Source of the DNA: Hyperoodon ampullatus
Taxonomy: Eukaryota > Chordata > Mammalia > Artiodactyla > Ziphiidae
DNA: 64,000 nucleotides
Assembly (NCBI GenBank): GCA_949752795.1
Contig: OX457061.1
Location: forward strand, 34,476,425-34,540,424
Direction of reading: 5' to 3'
Positions within the stretch are counted from its first letter, which is position 1, and every line of letters starts with the position of its first letter. Made by a program: the position numbers and the translations under genes. Of this stretch, positions 34,111-46,385 are shown in pieces. Below the pieces are notes generated by a model that was not told the DNA's origin, searched no databases, and saw nothing but the letters and a program-made list of their open reading frames with translations.

Positions 34111-34771
34111 TGGCAACTGTAATGAACTGTTCAAATGAAAGGAAGGGTTTAAGATGTTTTCTCTGACAGTAACATGTCCCACTACTAGTGTTTATACTCT
34201 CCAACCCTAACCCCACATACATCTGAAATGGTAGGAGCGCCAGCAGTGTCCACACAAGTGGCAAATGTGATGACTTCCAGGCACCCATCAGGGTGAAGCC
34301 ACAACAGTCCCTCTGGCGTCCACGGAGTCCTTCCAGCAGTCACCGTGTCTGTGTGTCAACCTCCCCTCACAGCCCTGGGCCTCTAATTACCCATCTACCC
34401 GATTCCGTGCTGCAAAAACCAGATGAAAAACACCTCACAAGTCTGAGACAAAGGCCAAAGACCACCTTTTCTGGATTCCTTGCTGCAAAACGGACTACCA
34501 TGAAATGCTCCCTTTTCACACTTGGAGGGGCTTTGGAAGGGACTGAGGATGGCTACACCTACCCTGTAGAACGCCCGCCCCGAGATGGGGACGGAGACTT
34601 CTGCTTGGTGGGGCTACGGTTACCCCAGCCCCAAATCCCTGCCACTCCTCTGCCTGGCAAAGTCCTCTCATCCTCTGTGGCTGCGGCCCACCCCACGTTC
34701 GCCCTTCCCCTCTGATACCCTGATCACCTGATCAGCAACACTCAGCCTCCAGGCTCACAGACGGGAGGACA

Positions 34772-34809
34772 GTGAACAGTATAGTCTATAACCGTGAACA
34801 GTATAGTCT
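34772..34809. repeat. Direct repeat, 16 bp, period 22
   Basis: gtgaacagtatagtct occurs at 34772-34787 and again at 34794-34809. Confidence 0.95.
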
Positions 34810-35159
34810 GAGACTTAACTTTCCAGGTTTCAGGATCTTAACACAGAAATTCTGGGATTGGTTTTTTGTTCCAAGACTCTGAGTCCTAAGATACTTTAAG
34901 TACACTAACTGTGGTGGATATTTTATTGGATAATTTTATATTTATCATAAAAAAAAAACGGAGCCCCCAGTTTTCCAAGGGACCACTTGTCTGTCTCCCT
35001 CACCAGAATGTGGCAGGTGGGGACACTGTCCAGTCTCCCTCTGCACCACAGAGCTTGTCACTGAGTAAGCTCCACGTCAAAGTTTGCTGAATGGCTACTG
35101 ACTGAATGTTTTCTTTCCACGGGTGTGGCTGTGTGTACGTGGCTGTGATGTTCCCTTGT

Positions 35160-35330
35160 GTAATGGAATCAGTATAACCCAGTGGAAAGTGCTGGCCTTT
35201 GGAATGAGAGACCAGGTTCTGAATCCTGGCTCTGTCCCTTACTTTAACCTTTACAAGGTTTCTAGTGAGCCTCAGCTTCCTCATCTGGGAAACGGGTCTG
35301 CTTTATGGCCAGCTTCACAGATCAATACTG
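35160..35330 (+). mobile_element. MIR
   Basis: 'ggttctgaatcctggctctg' and 'ctcagcttcctcatctggga' are MIR head and core. Confidence 0.75.
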
Positions 35331-36179
35331 AATGTTAAACAAGAGTTATATAAAGCCTTTAGTTTGTTGCCTGCCTCAGAGCTCACCAGAGTAGAAACTC
35401 AGTAAACAGCACCTACCAGAACAGTCTAAGAAAGCTGGGTGGGTGCAGGCCAGAGCCCTGGGCTCTCAGAAGAAAGCTTTGATATGTAAAAATAGAACCC
35501 CTGCCCCTGCTTTGAGCTGTGCCAAAGTGACAGCTACAGAGTGGGTTCCTGGGTGGCTTTCCTGCTTTGATATGGAAAAGGGAAAGAGGAGGCCCCAGCC
35601 CCAACTGCTAAAAATAGGCGATGCCAATAGACTTTGACCTTGCTTCAGGGCTGGGCTGTGCACTATGGAAACCAGGCTTGGCTCTGCAGCAAGCTGGGAA
35701 TATAAGCTGGGGATGCAGAGATCCAAGAACCCTGGAACCCCCAGCCCTCTGATTTGCATATCAGGGGCTGGGTGGGGATGTCACTCCTTGCAGGAGCCTC
35801 AATTATGGGGCAATAAGCCAATGGCCAAGTGGACCATTCCCTTCTGGGCCCCCTTCTATCACACCTGCCACCAACTGCTTTGTCCCAGGCCTTTGGGAAA
35901 AATCATTGGCTCAGCGAACTTTCCCAGAGGTCTCATCTAAATTGCTAAGGTCTCTCCCACGGACAAGGCAGCCTTGAGGTTCCAGCTAACCTCAGTGCAT
36001 CACCTCTGGGGGCTGTGATGACTTCTGGTCCCCCCTGGCCTGCCCAGCTGGGAAGAAGAGACCCACACCCGTGCTGGATTACAAAACCTTTCTCTTCCAT
36101 TAACTCACTGAGTCCTTCAATTTCCCTCTGAAATGGATGTTACTACGTTCACCTTGGTGTTAGGAAAACTGAGGCTCCA

Positions 36180-36345
36180 GAGTACAGTGTACCGAAAAGA
36201 ACACTTAAAACCCGAAATCATAAAACCTGGGTTCGCACACAAGCTGTGCTACTCACTAAGTGACTTGCCAAGGTCTAAGGACTTTGGTTTCACCACCAGA
36301 GATGGAGAAATTTGACAAATGGCTCCTAAGGTCCCTTCTGGGGCT
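36180..36345 (+). mobile_element. MIR, worn
   Basis: 'aaacctgggttcgcacacaa' and '...actcactaagtgacttgcc' fit MIR. Confidence 0.5.
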
Positions 36346-37239
36346 AAAGACGAAAGTTCTAGGTTGTATGCCATGTCACCAATAGTCACCAAGTTAAGAA
36401 GAGGAGGACCTAAGTCTTAGGATCTAATCAGAAAGGTTTGTTCATATACACAAATAATGACCCTGAGGCCAAATGAGCAAACTGCCAGGGAGGGCAAAAT
36501 AAGCTCAGGTTTACAGAGAGGAGGAAAAACATTTTGGGAGTTCAGGACATGCTGCACGAAGGGCTGTCATCGGAGGTGGTCTTGAAAGATGGCCAGAGGT
36601 TTAAACGGGATGAGAAAGGGTGTTCCGGGAGGGGAACCAGCACAAGCAAGGTGCGGGCAGTACCAGACCCAGCCTACAATGAACCCAGCTTAGATGTCAA
36701 ACCGATGAGAAGAAGAGGCCTGGGAGCTGTCGCTGCCCCACATCTCTAGGATCCTCAGAGTTCGGCAGATGAGGACCCTACGCCTGCTCTTGTGGGGAAG
36801 AAAAGCGCATCATATTCACAGAGCTGCATGCTTGAAAGGCTTTAGCACCTGCAGAATCTGAGCATCTGCAGGTGTGTGGCCTGGGAAGGACGCCTGGATC
36901 TCACCGTGAACATCCCCCCTGCTGCACAGGGCCAGGGCACCAGCGGACGGGAAAGCCTGGCAGCCAAGTGAGCAGAGGCTCACAGCAGAGTCTTTCATAG
37001 TGGAGTCACATCCTTGGCTTTCTGGGAACCCGTGTGGCTGGAAAGCAGTCGCCTGGGGATGAGGACACGCCACCAGAACAACAGGTACTTGGCTCTAATG
37101 GCAGAAATAACAGGTATCTTCTCCATGACTAGAGAAGATTTGTGGGGCAGACACACCTGCCTCTCCTTTAGACTCAGAATCACTGGACATTAGAACTAGA
37201 AGAGCTCTTGGGAGAACAGGTCCAAGAACCCCATTTTAG

Positions 37240-37363
37240 GGATTTTCCTGGCAGTCCGGTGGTTAAGACTCCACGCTTCCACTGCAGGGGGCGCGGGTTT
37301 GATCCTTGGTTGGGGAACTAAGATTACACATGCTGCCTGGGGTGGTCAAAAGAAAAAAAAGAG
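37240..37363 (+). mobile_element. Older tRNA-derived SINE, 5' member of a composite
   Basis: The head resembles the 31491 copy ('cctggcagtccggtggttaa', 'gggtttgatcc') and ends in an A-rich tail at 37349-37360. It is directly followed by a second SINE. The outer duplication (aagaaccccattttag, 37224-37239; aagaaccccgttttac, 37676-37691) encloses both elements. Confidence 0.85.
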
Positions 37364-37675
37364 GGGCTTCCCTGCTGGCACAGTGGTTAAGAATCCACCT
37401 GTCAATGCAGGGGACACATTCAATCCCTGGTCCGGGAAGATCCCATGTGCCGCGGAGCAACTAAGCCTGTGCGTCACAACTACTAAGCCTGTGCTCTAGA
37501 GCCTGCGAGCCACAACTACTGAAGTCCGCAGGCCTAGAGCCCGTGCTCTTCAAGAGAAGCCACCGCAATGAGAAGCCCACACACCGCAACGAAGAGTAGC
37601 CCCCACTCGCCGCAACTAGAGAAAGCCCACACAGCAATGAAGAACCAACACAGCCAAAAATAAGTAAATAAATAA
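37364..37675 (+). mobile_element. CHR-type SINE (long form), 3' member of a composite
   Basis: The long form has repeated 'cacaactac' and 'gagaagccc' motifs and ends in 'acagccaaaaataagtaaat'. It begins inside the A-rich tail of the SINE at 37240-37363, so it probably inserted there later. Small deletions are seen near the B box. Confidence 0.88.
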
Positions 37676-37679
37676 AAGA

Positions 37680-37790
37680 ACCCCGTTTTACAGATGAGAA
37701 AACTGAGCCCAAGGGAGAAAAGGTGGCTTATCTGAAGCCCATCAAATGAGTTGGGGCAGATCAAGAGTAAGGTCCAGGTCTGACTCAGTC
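37680..37790 (-). mobile_element. MIR fragment
   Basis: 'ccgttttacagatgagaaaa' and 'ctgagcccaagggagaaaag' are the reverse MIR core. The SINE composite at 37240-37675 inserted at its edge. Confidence 0.6.
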
Positions 37791-39244
37791 CAGGGCCATA
37801 AACAATCTGAAGCCGAAGATACCACACGTTAGGACAACAGGAGAAGGCAGAACAGAGAAGAGTTTCCGGGATGAGGAGGGCTGGCAAGTGTCAGATGCTG
37901 GGGACAGCAAGGAGGACTCTAAACTCAGCACCCAGGAAGCAACTGGAAATGGAACTCTGACGCAGGTATAGTGAGTAAATGCTGGAGGAACAGGCCAACT
38001 CCCTTAAAACAAAGTAGTAAAAAGGATGGACAGAGAGAAAAAAGAAACTTTGAGATGCAGGGAAGAAAACTCAAGGCGTTTCAGCTAAATGACTCGGTCT
38101 TCTCAGTAGGTGGCAAGGCCAACCGTGAGACCAGTCTTTGTGGGAACTGGACTACGGGTCTGTGATCCAGAGTCAGAGGGGAACCCTGGGGCATTCCAGA
38201 GTTGGGATTAACCCCCAGAGTCCACTGGGGGTTAATGAGGCTCCAAGAGCAGCTCGGGGGCTTGGACTCTGCTGAACCTGTGATCTGTGATTTGTGCTGG
38301 TGCCAAAACGCACAGCCCGTGGCTCTCCAGCAATGCCCGGCAGCCTGGGAGAAGCAGCAGAGGAAGCATATGGGCCTGCGTGCGTGTCAAAGGGAGGCCA
38401 GGGGACAGTCAGGGGAGCAGGAGAATCAAAGGGCAAGTGGGAACACGGGTGAGACAGCTGAGCTTCGCCAGGCTGGGAGGAAGGACAGAGTAGGAGGGGT
38501 TGTCGTGGGCCAAGGCCACGTGTAGAGGAACTGGAAGGATGCGATCACGGGACGTTGTCATGCGATGAGAAATGACAGAATTCTGGATCTTGGAGTGATT
38601 GGGGTGGTGACAGGACCAGAAGTGTGAGGTTTGCTCAAATGAAGCTTCAGTGAGAGGAAACCATGTCTGGAATGTTTAGAGGGGTCAGCAATTTGAGTTC
38701 TGAGGTTGCCCAGGGAAGAGAAAAACAGGCACCAGAGGCCTTGAAGGATGGGAAGGAGAGCGCTGAGGTCAGACGACACAGCACTGGGTGGTCCAACCTC
38801 AAAGGAAGCAGAACTGCATGGGGGAGGGGACAGGGAAAAGCTGGTCTGCCCTCCCCAGGGCCACAGTGGCCAGAGTGAGAGTCTCTGGCTCACAGGAAGG
38901 AATCAGGACCACGAACTCAAGGAGGCAGCTGGGGTGTTCGTGGCAATAGTCAGCGGGGTGGGGTAGTGGGCTGTCAGCAGACAGGAGGTCCTGAAGGTGG
39001 AGAGGAAGTCAGTGGTGTAGAGGGGGCATCCAGTGGGAGCAGAGGGGAGTGTCTGCCCAGCAGGCACTGTAGCCTGGGAGCACTTAAGTCCTGGCTCCAC
39101 CATATCACCGCAGACTGAGCATCACAGTAACCATCTCAGGCAGACCCAATTTCCAGGCATCAACTTTGAGCATCTCCTTACAACCGTCATGGGTAGCCCC
39201 CAGGAAGTACCTAAAAAGTGTCTTTCAGGTAGAAGGGCTTAGCC

Positions 39245-39530
39245 ACAGATGAGGAGCTCCAGGTCCCAGCTCAAACATCTCCTACCAGGGAACTCACCCT
39301 TTCATACGCTGTCTAAAATAGCACTGCCCCTTACTCTGTCTATTCCCTCACCCTCCCTTTACTTTGTCTAACGCCTCACTCTGCTTTATTTTTCTTAACA
39401 CTTATTACCACCAGTCATGTTACATAGGTATTACATACATCCACTGCATTATCCACTGCTTGGAATAGGACCCAGTGCATAACAGGCACTTAATAAATAA
39501 CTTTTAGATTGCTGAATAAGTTCTCTTTGA
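39245..39530 (+). mobile_element. L2 3' end
   Basis: 'aggtcccagctcaaacatct' and '...aacaggcacttaataaataac' are L2 landmarks. Confidence 0.7.
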
Positions 39531-39586
39531 AACCCAAAGCTAGATTTTGTTGGGAAGGGAGACCCTGAAGTCTTTCCTGCTTTTTA

Positions 39587-41398
39587 AAAGAACAAACCTG
39601 GAGGTATCACATTCCCTGATTTCAAGCTATACTACAAAGCTACAGTAGTCTAAACGGTATGGTACAGACACAAAAACAGACATATAGGTCAATGGAACAG
39701 AATAGAGAGCCCAGAAATGAACCCACATTTATATGATCAATTAATCAATGACAAAGGAGGCAAGAATATACAATGTGGCACAGACAGTCTCTTCAATAAA
39801 TGGTTTTGGGAGATCTGGACAGCTACATGCAGAAGAATCAAATTGGACTTCTATCTCACACTATGCACAAAAATAAATTCAAAATAGATAAAAGACTTAG
39901 ATGTAAGACCTGAAACCATAAAACTTCTAGAAGAAAACATAGGCAGTATGCTCTTTGACAGTAGTCTTAGTAATATTTTTTGGATATGTCTCCTCAGGCA
40001 AGGGAAACAAAAGCAAAAATAAACAAATGGGACTACACCAAGCTAAAAAGCTTTTGCACAGTGAAGACAACTATCAGCAAAATGAAAATGCCACCTACTG
40101 ACCAACAGAAAATCTTTGCAAGCGATACATCTGATAAGGGGTTAATATACAAAGACCTCATACAACTCAACATCAAAAAACCCAAACAGGGCTTCCCTGG
40201 TGGTGCAGTGGTTGAGAGTCCGCCTGACGATGCAGGGGACACGGGTTCGTGCCCCATTCTGGGAAGATCCCACATGCCACGGAGCGGCTGGGCCCGTGAG
40301 CCATGGCCACTGGGCCTGCGTGTCCGGAGCCTGTGCTCCGCAACGGGAAGAGGCCACAACAGTGAGAGGCCCGCGTACCACAAAAAAAAAAAAAAAAAAA
40401 AAAAAAAAACCCAAACAATCCTATTTAAAAACAGGCAGAGGATCTGAATAGACATTTTCTCAAAGAAGACATACAGATGGCCAACAGAAACGAGAAGATG
40501 CTCAATATCACTAACCATCAGGAAAATGCAAATCTAAACCACAATGAGGTATCTATCACCTCACACCTGTCAGAATGGCTATTATTAAAAACACAACAAA
40601 TAACAAGTATTGACGAGGATGTGGAGAAAAGGGAACCCTCATGTACTTTTGGTAGGAATGTAAATTGATGCAGCCACTATGGAAAACAGTGTGGAGGTTT
40701 CTCAAAAAATTAAAAATAGAACTACTATATATACAGCACTTTCACTCCTGGATATTTATCCAAAGGAAAAAAACACTAATTAGAAAAGATATATGCACCC
40801 CTATGTTCCTTGCACTGTTATTTACAAGCCAAGATATGGAAGCAACCCAAGTGCCCATCAATAGATGAATGCATAAAGAAGATGTGGTATCTATAATACA
40901 TACGCAATGGAATATTACTCATGCATAAAAAAATAATAAAATCTTGCCATTTGTGACAATATGGAGGGACCTAGAGGGTATTATGCTAAGTGAAATAAGT
41001 CAGATAGTGAAAAACAAACATGGTATGATATCACTTACATGTGGAATCTAAGAAACAGAACAAATGAACAAACATTACAAAACAGAAACAGAGTTACAGA
41101 TACAGAGAACAAACAGGTGGTTGCCAGGGGGGAAGGAGGGAGATAGAAATAGGTGAGGGAGATTAAGACATACAAACATCCAGTAGTTGCAAAATAAGTG
41201 AGTCACAGGTATGAAATGTACAGTGTGGAGAATATAGTCAGTAACAAGGTAGTATCTCTATATGGTGACAGGTCGTAAATAGGCTTTCAGGGTGATCACT
41301 TAGCCATGTACAGAAATACTGAATTACTACGTTGTGTAACAGGAACTAACATAGTACTGTAGGTCAGTTATAAAATAAATAAAGAAATTAAAATAAAT
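39587..41398 (+). mobile_element. LINE-1 fragment, interrupted by a SINE
   Basis: ORF2 C-terminal half ('caagctatactacaaagcta' near 39625) through a 3'UTR ending in 'ataaaataaataaagaaatt'. Frames are broken many times. A CHR-type SINE is inserted at 40189-40403, so the L1 is older than that SINE. The 3'UTR resembles the older 28104 copy more than the 4408 copy. Confidence 0.88.
40189..40403 (+). mobile_element. CHR-type SINE (short form) nested in an L1
   Basis: Complete head, body and long A tail (40382-40409). The perfect duplication aaaaaacccaaaca lies at 40175-40188 and 40404-40417, which dates it after the surrounding L1. Confidence 0.95.
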
Positions 41399-41908
41399 GA
41401 AAGAGTGGTTCTGAGCTGTGTCGAGTTCACACACTTGAGCACCTCCACTGCACACAGTTCTGTCTCAGGCAAAGCGGGGGAAGTCTTTGCTGACCTAACG
41501 CAACCTGCTGGAGCCTGCAAGATGGTTCTCAAGCAATGCCAAGACCCGCTCCGACTGCCCAGCCCCTGAGCCCACTAAGCCCGGCTGCAATTCAGCTGTG
41601 TTCACAGCACCTGCTTGCTACACCTGGCAAGAGTCCAGGAGAGGAGGGTAGCACAGCCTCTTCTGCTGGTTAAATACAAGCAGCATCCTTAAAAGAATTC
41701 CTATAATGATATTTCTTCTCTCTACCTACTCTAGAGATGTGCCCACACTGCATCCCTATGATTGGAAAGGTTCCCCTAGTGCAACCCCATGTGTAACGGG
41801 AACACATCTTCCTCTTCCTTTCCCAGGTACTGGCCATCTCCAGGGTGGGGCACCACGGATGCATCATCTCACATGGGCACCAGCACCTCCATCCCAATGC
41901 TCCTTACT

Positions 41909-41980
41909 GCAACAATATCACAGTTTTACTCCTACCAATTTTTTGCAACAATATCACAGTTTTTCTCTACCAATTTCTAG
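41909..41980. repeat. Tandem duplication, period 36, near exon 2 donor
   Basis: 'gcaacaatatcacagttttt' (with one change) recurs with 'ctaccaatttnt' after it: copy 1 at 41909-41944, copy 2 at 41945-41980. It lies 66-138 bp downstream of exon 2 in the transcript. Confidence 0.88.
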
Positions 41981-42046
41981 CAACCATGGATCTGTGATTA
42001 GCATGAAAAGCCAATCCATCCCATAAGGAATCAAAGGAATACATAC

Positions 42047-42151
42047 CGCAACCTGGGCAGAGTCAAGGAACTGGAGGCCAAAGTAATCTGTTTCCACCAG
42101 GTCCAAGTGGTACACAATCTGATCAAACAAATCTTGGCCTTTGGCATGTTT
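42047..42151 (-). CDS. EPB41L4B: EPB41L4B exon 2 (FERM F1 lobe)
   Basis: This 105-nt exon is phase 0 at both ends and encodes 35 residues, starting [13 protein letters not shown] and ending [12 protein letters not shown]. It is the second half of the ubiquitin-like F1 lobe of the FERM domain. The '[20 protein letters not shown]' stretch is the classic FERM F1 signature of 4.1-family proteins. The acceptor reads ...cttccag and the donor is gtatgt. The neighbouring exon, at 27884, is 14.1 kb away. The upstream exon is not in the window. Confidence 0.96.
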
Positions 42152-42474
42152 CTGGAAGACAATTGGGTAGATGAAAATTTAGGATGTGACAACTGGATAA
42201 GAAACAAGATTAAAAAAAGAAAAAAACCACAAAATCATTTTTCTCTCTCTATTGCATACCTGTGTCACAGTACACAGATTTTTTAAAATGTAATTATTTG
42301 TATTATAATACAAACTCATGATTAAATCTAAGCATACATACATAATGACAACAAAAACCCACCAGACTACAACTTCACAGGATGATTAGGGAACCAATGA
42401 TTTATTATGATAAATGGTAAATAAATGGGAAAAAAAAAAATCAAGCATTGATCCTGCCTTTAGCCGTAGCACTG

Positions 42475-43675
42475 AGTAACCAAAGAGCAGATGACAACAT
42501 ATACAAAAATTAACTCAAAATGAATCAAAGACCTAAATGTAAGAGTTAAAACTATAAAACTCAGAATAAAACATACACACAAATCTTCATGACCTTGGAT
42601 TAGGCAACAGTTTCTTAGATAAAACACCAAAAGTGCAAGCAACAAAAGAAAAAACAAACTGGACATCGGCAAAAATGTAAAACTTTTATGCTTCAAAGAA
42701 CACCAAGATATCAGGAAAGTACAAAGACAACCCTGAATGGGAGAAAATTTTACAAATCATACTTCTGACAAGGGACTTCTATCTAGAACATACAAAGAAT
42801 TATTACAACTCAATAATAAAGAGACAAATATTCAATTAAAAATTAGGTCAAGGAAATAGATAGATATATAGATTAGGTAGATAGATGGTTCTCCAAAGAT
42901 AGAAAAACAGCCAATAAGCATATGAAAAGATGCTCAACATCATCACTCATCAGGGAAATGCAAATCAAAACCACAATCAGACACTTCACACCCACTAGGA
43001 GGGCTATAATAAAAAAGACAGATAACCAACGTTGGAGAAATTGGAACCCTCTTATACTGCTGACAGGAATGTCAAATTGTGTAGCTGATTTAGGAAACAG
43101 CCTGGCAGTTTCTTAAACGGTTAAACCTAGAGTTACCATTTGACCCAGCAGTGACACTTCCAGGTAAATATCCAAGAAAAATGAAAACATTAAGCTCACG
43201 TAGAAACTGGTACAAAAATGTTCACAGCAGCGTTATTCCTAATAGCCAAAAAGTGGAAGCAACCCAAATGTCTATCAACTGATGAATGGATAAACAAAAT
43301 GCAGTACATCCATACAATGGAATATTATTTGGCCATAAAAAAGGAATAAAGTTCTGATACATGCTACAACATCGATGGATACTGAAAACATTATACGAAG
43401 TGAAAGAGCTTGGTTACAAATGACCACGTATTATTTGAAATGTCCAGAACAGTAAGTCTAGAGACAGAAATTAGATTAGTAATTGCTTAGGGCTGCCAGG
43501 TTTGTGGGGTGACAGCGAAGATGAGTAGGATTTTTTGGAGGTTAATGAAGTGTTCTAAAATTAATTGTGGTGATAGATGCACAACTCTACGAAAATACTA
43601 AAAACCGCTAAACTGCATGCTTCAGATAGGTGAATTGTATGGTATGTGAATCTCTATAAATAAACAATTAAAAAT
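42475..43675 (+). mobile_element. Old LINE-1 fragment
   Basis: Degraded ORF2 C-terminus ('gatgctcaacatcatcactc' near 42929, 'aatatccaagaaaaatgaaa' near 43167) and a worn 3' part ending near 'aaacaattaaaaatagtag'. It is more diverged than the other L1 copies here. A GATA-like stretch at 42859-42890 interrupts it. Confidence 0.82.
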
Positions 43676-44559
43676 AGTAGAGAGACAAAGTTTTTCTTTA
43701 TAGTAGCATTCCAGCAAATAAATGAAGGAATAACAGAATTGCAATATCACAATTTTGCAACTTCTAATGAATGGCAGGCTCTAAGCATTGGACGCCAGTG
43801 GCTACTAACATCGCAATAGGAGACAGACAGACAACCATTATGTACCTCGCCATGAAGAACGTCCCACCACCCAAGATATAATCTTGTTCCCCACACCTCT
43901 CTTCCCACAGGAAATAAACAATCAACCCTGGGACTGATTCAACCACTAGATCCAACTGCCAACTGTAGGAAATGCAGAGGAATGTTCTAAACTACATGGG
44001 ACTGCAATTGGCGAGATCCAGCTTGTGGGAAATTCTAGAACCTCCTCAGGACAAATGACCTAGTTTCCTCAACAAACAGACTATAGGGAAGAGAAGAGAT
44101 GGAGGGAACACCTACAGATTAAAAGAGATTTAAAAGACGTTTTTTTTAAAAAAGGAAAGCTTAACTTGCAATATCTAGGGATGCACACTTGGGTGAGCAA
44201 ACTTGGAAAGATAGTAAAGAAGTGACTGTAATAAAGTCAGAGTAGTTTTTGCTCTTGGGGCTTGGAGGGGGCGCAGGGAGGGGGCAACAGTGGACTTGCG
44301 GCCGGCTGGCAGGGTTCCAGCGTTGGACGTAGGTGGTGGTACAAGGGTGTCTGTCTACCTTCCAGTGGTTCATGAAACTGTACCTTTGCTTTCTTTGTAC
44401 ATCTGTACTGACGTTATACAAAGAAACAACAATAACAAAAAACAATCAAAACTACATCAATGAATTACAGTCTCTTTCCTTCCTGGAAATACTCCTCTGA
44501 AGGCATCAATTCAAAAGAAGCGGAAGACTTGACGCACAGTGGTGTTCTCTATAAATCAA

Positions 44560-44850
44560 TCTACTGGAGAAATAAGGCAGGATCACGGGAGGCCAAAAAG
44601 AGGAACAACTGAAACTCCAATCACAGAACACAGCACCGGGGCCCACCAGCACTCCAGAATACTATTCGGCCATAACCAAAAAGAATTATGAAGATGAGAC
44701 AGAAATATGGAAAATTCTTATGACAAACGTTAAGTAAACAGAGTACTTAACTCTGTTAATAGCAAGCTGTGATCCCAACTACATAAAAATATGTATGCAC
44801 TGTACATGGACTACTTGATAAAAACAGGAAATTGGCAAAAACTAAAACAG
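44560..44850 (+). mobile_element. Possible degraded LINE-1 remnant
   Basis: 'ccagaatactattcggccat' resembles an L1 ORF2 C-terminal segment. The surrounding sequence is too diverged for firm ends. Confidence 0.4.
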
Positions 44851-45114
44851 CTGTGTTAGCATGGAGAAACTATGGATGGTTTTCTTCCCAAGTTTTTTTT
44901 TAACACTGGTCTTTTGGCAGTTGTTAGGCAGCAAATACAATTTCAAAAAAAAAAAAATCACAATTCTGGCACTCTCCCTCCTTGCCCATAACAATCCATC
45001 TTCTGGATGTATTTCTTCCAATTACTATCCAGTGCTATTGGCCCCATGCAACACCTATTATCACGGTGCCAATGCTTCATTAGTGGGTTTCCTAGTGGGA
45101 AAAACATAGTTAGA

Positions 45115-45250
45115 GTAAAGCTTTAGCAGCAGGATGTGGCAGAAAGAACTGTGCTGGGAGAAAGCAAGAGACCTGTGCTCTAGTCCCAGATGCACCATTA
45201 ACTCCAACCTTAAGCAATTCACAATTTCCCCCAATCCATACGGTCATCCT
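45115..45250 (+). mobile_element. MIR, worn
   Basis: 'ctgtgctctagtcccagatg' and the head segment fit MIR. Confidence 0.45.
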
Positions 45251-45929
45251 GGACTTCCCCTGCAGCTGCAAATCAGACATGGCCATGGCGCCCTGAATAT
45301 ACAGGGCCACCAAAACTCAAATGACCCCAAATCCAACCTGCTCCCCACCTGGGTCTATTTTGGTTCAGGGCTTACCATCCAGGTATGTAATTTTAACACT
45401 CTCAGAGAATGAACTGAAAAAGCACAGTTCCCTACATGTAAAATGAGGGAGGTTAGCCCAAGTTTCTGTCTAGGTCATTCCAAATTTTACTTTTCTGATG
45501 TCTTTCTAAAGTGGCTCTTAATTTAGAATGAGCTCAAGGTGGCGGTTATGAAAAGAACCCTTCTAGGGGCAGTGAGTCCCTTCTGCCAATGCCAGACTGG
45601 CTCCTCTGCTGACAGATCCTCACTCAGCTGGACTTGGAGGTGGCATACAGCAGGGTCTGGTGGATAGGAAACACTATTTTCACTCACCTATAAACACTTC
45701 CCCCCACTCACCTCCCTCCCCCCCAAGTATGCTCTTTGGTCTCTTCTGCTGGAAAAGAGAATTCCCAATGGACCTTTCCTGCTCTAAAAAGAATCTGGTG
45801 AAATTATGAGGGCTGGAATGAACAGAAGGGTCCTTGAAACAGGTCCCAGGGAGTTAAGGGCAGGTTGGAGACAGGAGGGTCAAGACCACAGCCCTTGAAT
45901 CAACCATCTTTCACTCCTCCCTGCCCACA

Positions 45930-46385
45930 GAGTGTCCAGTCTCAAAACTGAGAAGGTTCCAGATAACTCATCTGCACTGCCAGCCAGGACAACTTACTCA
46001 GGGCAGCCCCTAGAAGCCCACAAGCTGTCATCTCGGGCTTACTGGCCCAAACATTCCCTCCTTCGGCAGCTTCCCCAACTCTACTCTCCCCGCCCGCTCC
46101 AAGGCAGTAAGTGCCCCTCTTCTGGGTTCCCACAAGCAGGCCCATGCCTTCATTACATACACACTTATCACACTGCACCACAGCTGCCCATGTTCCTGTC
46201 TTATTCCTGCTTCAGACTGAGCACTCCCAAGGGCAGAGACCAGCTGTGTTCACCTGGATTACCACTCTCTCTTCCCTCCATCCCCAAAACACATGCTTGG
46301 CTGGCACCCAGCAGGCACTCCACAAATGTCTGTTTGCTGGATGGATGGATGGATGGATGGATGGATGGATTGGACGGATAGATGG
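45930..46385 (+). mobile_element. L2 3' end with GGAT repeat
   Basis: 'gagcactcccaagggcagag' and 'caggcactccacaaatgtct' are L2-like. The copy ends in a (GGAT)n run at 46339-46370, as L2 tails often do. Confidence 0.65.
46339..46370. repeat. (GGAT)n microsatellite
   Basis: Eight tetranucleotide units at the end of an L2 copy, with imperfect continuation to 46384. Confidence 0.95.

Larger units (their letters stand above)
27927..42046 (-). other. EPB41L4B: Intron 2 (14.1 kb)
   Basis: It is repeat-rich. It contains an L1 fragment (28104-28978), an L1M-like remnant (about 30110-30420), SINEs (30866-31077, 31491-31677, a composite at 37240-37675 and a nested one at 40189-40403), a candidate LTR (about 32850-33490), L2 and MIR fossils, and a 1.8-kb L1 fragment (39587-41398). 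A 36-bp tandem repeat sits near the exon 2 donor. No coding exon was recognised. Confidence 0.8.
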
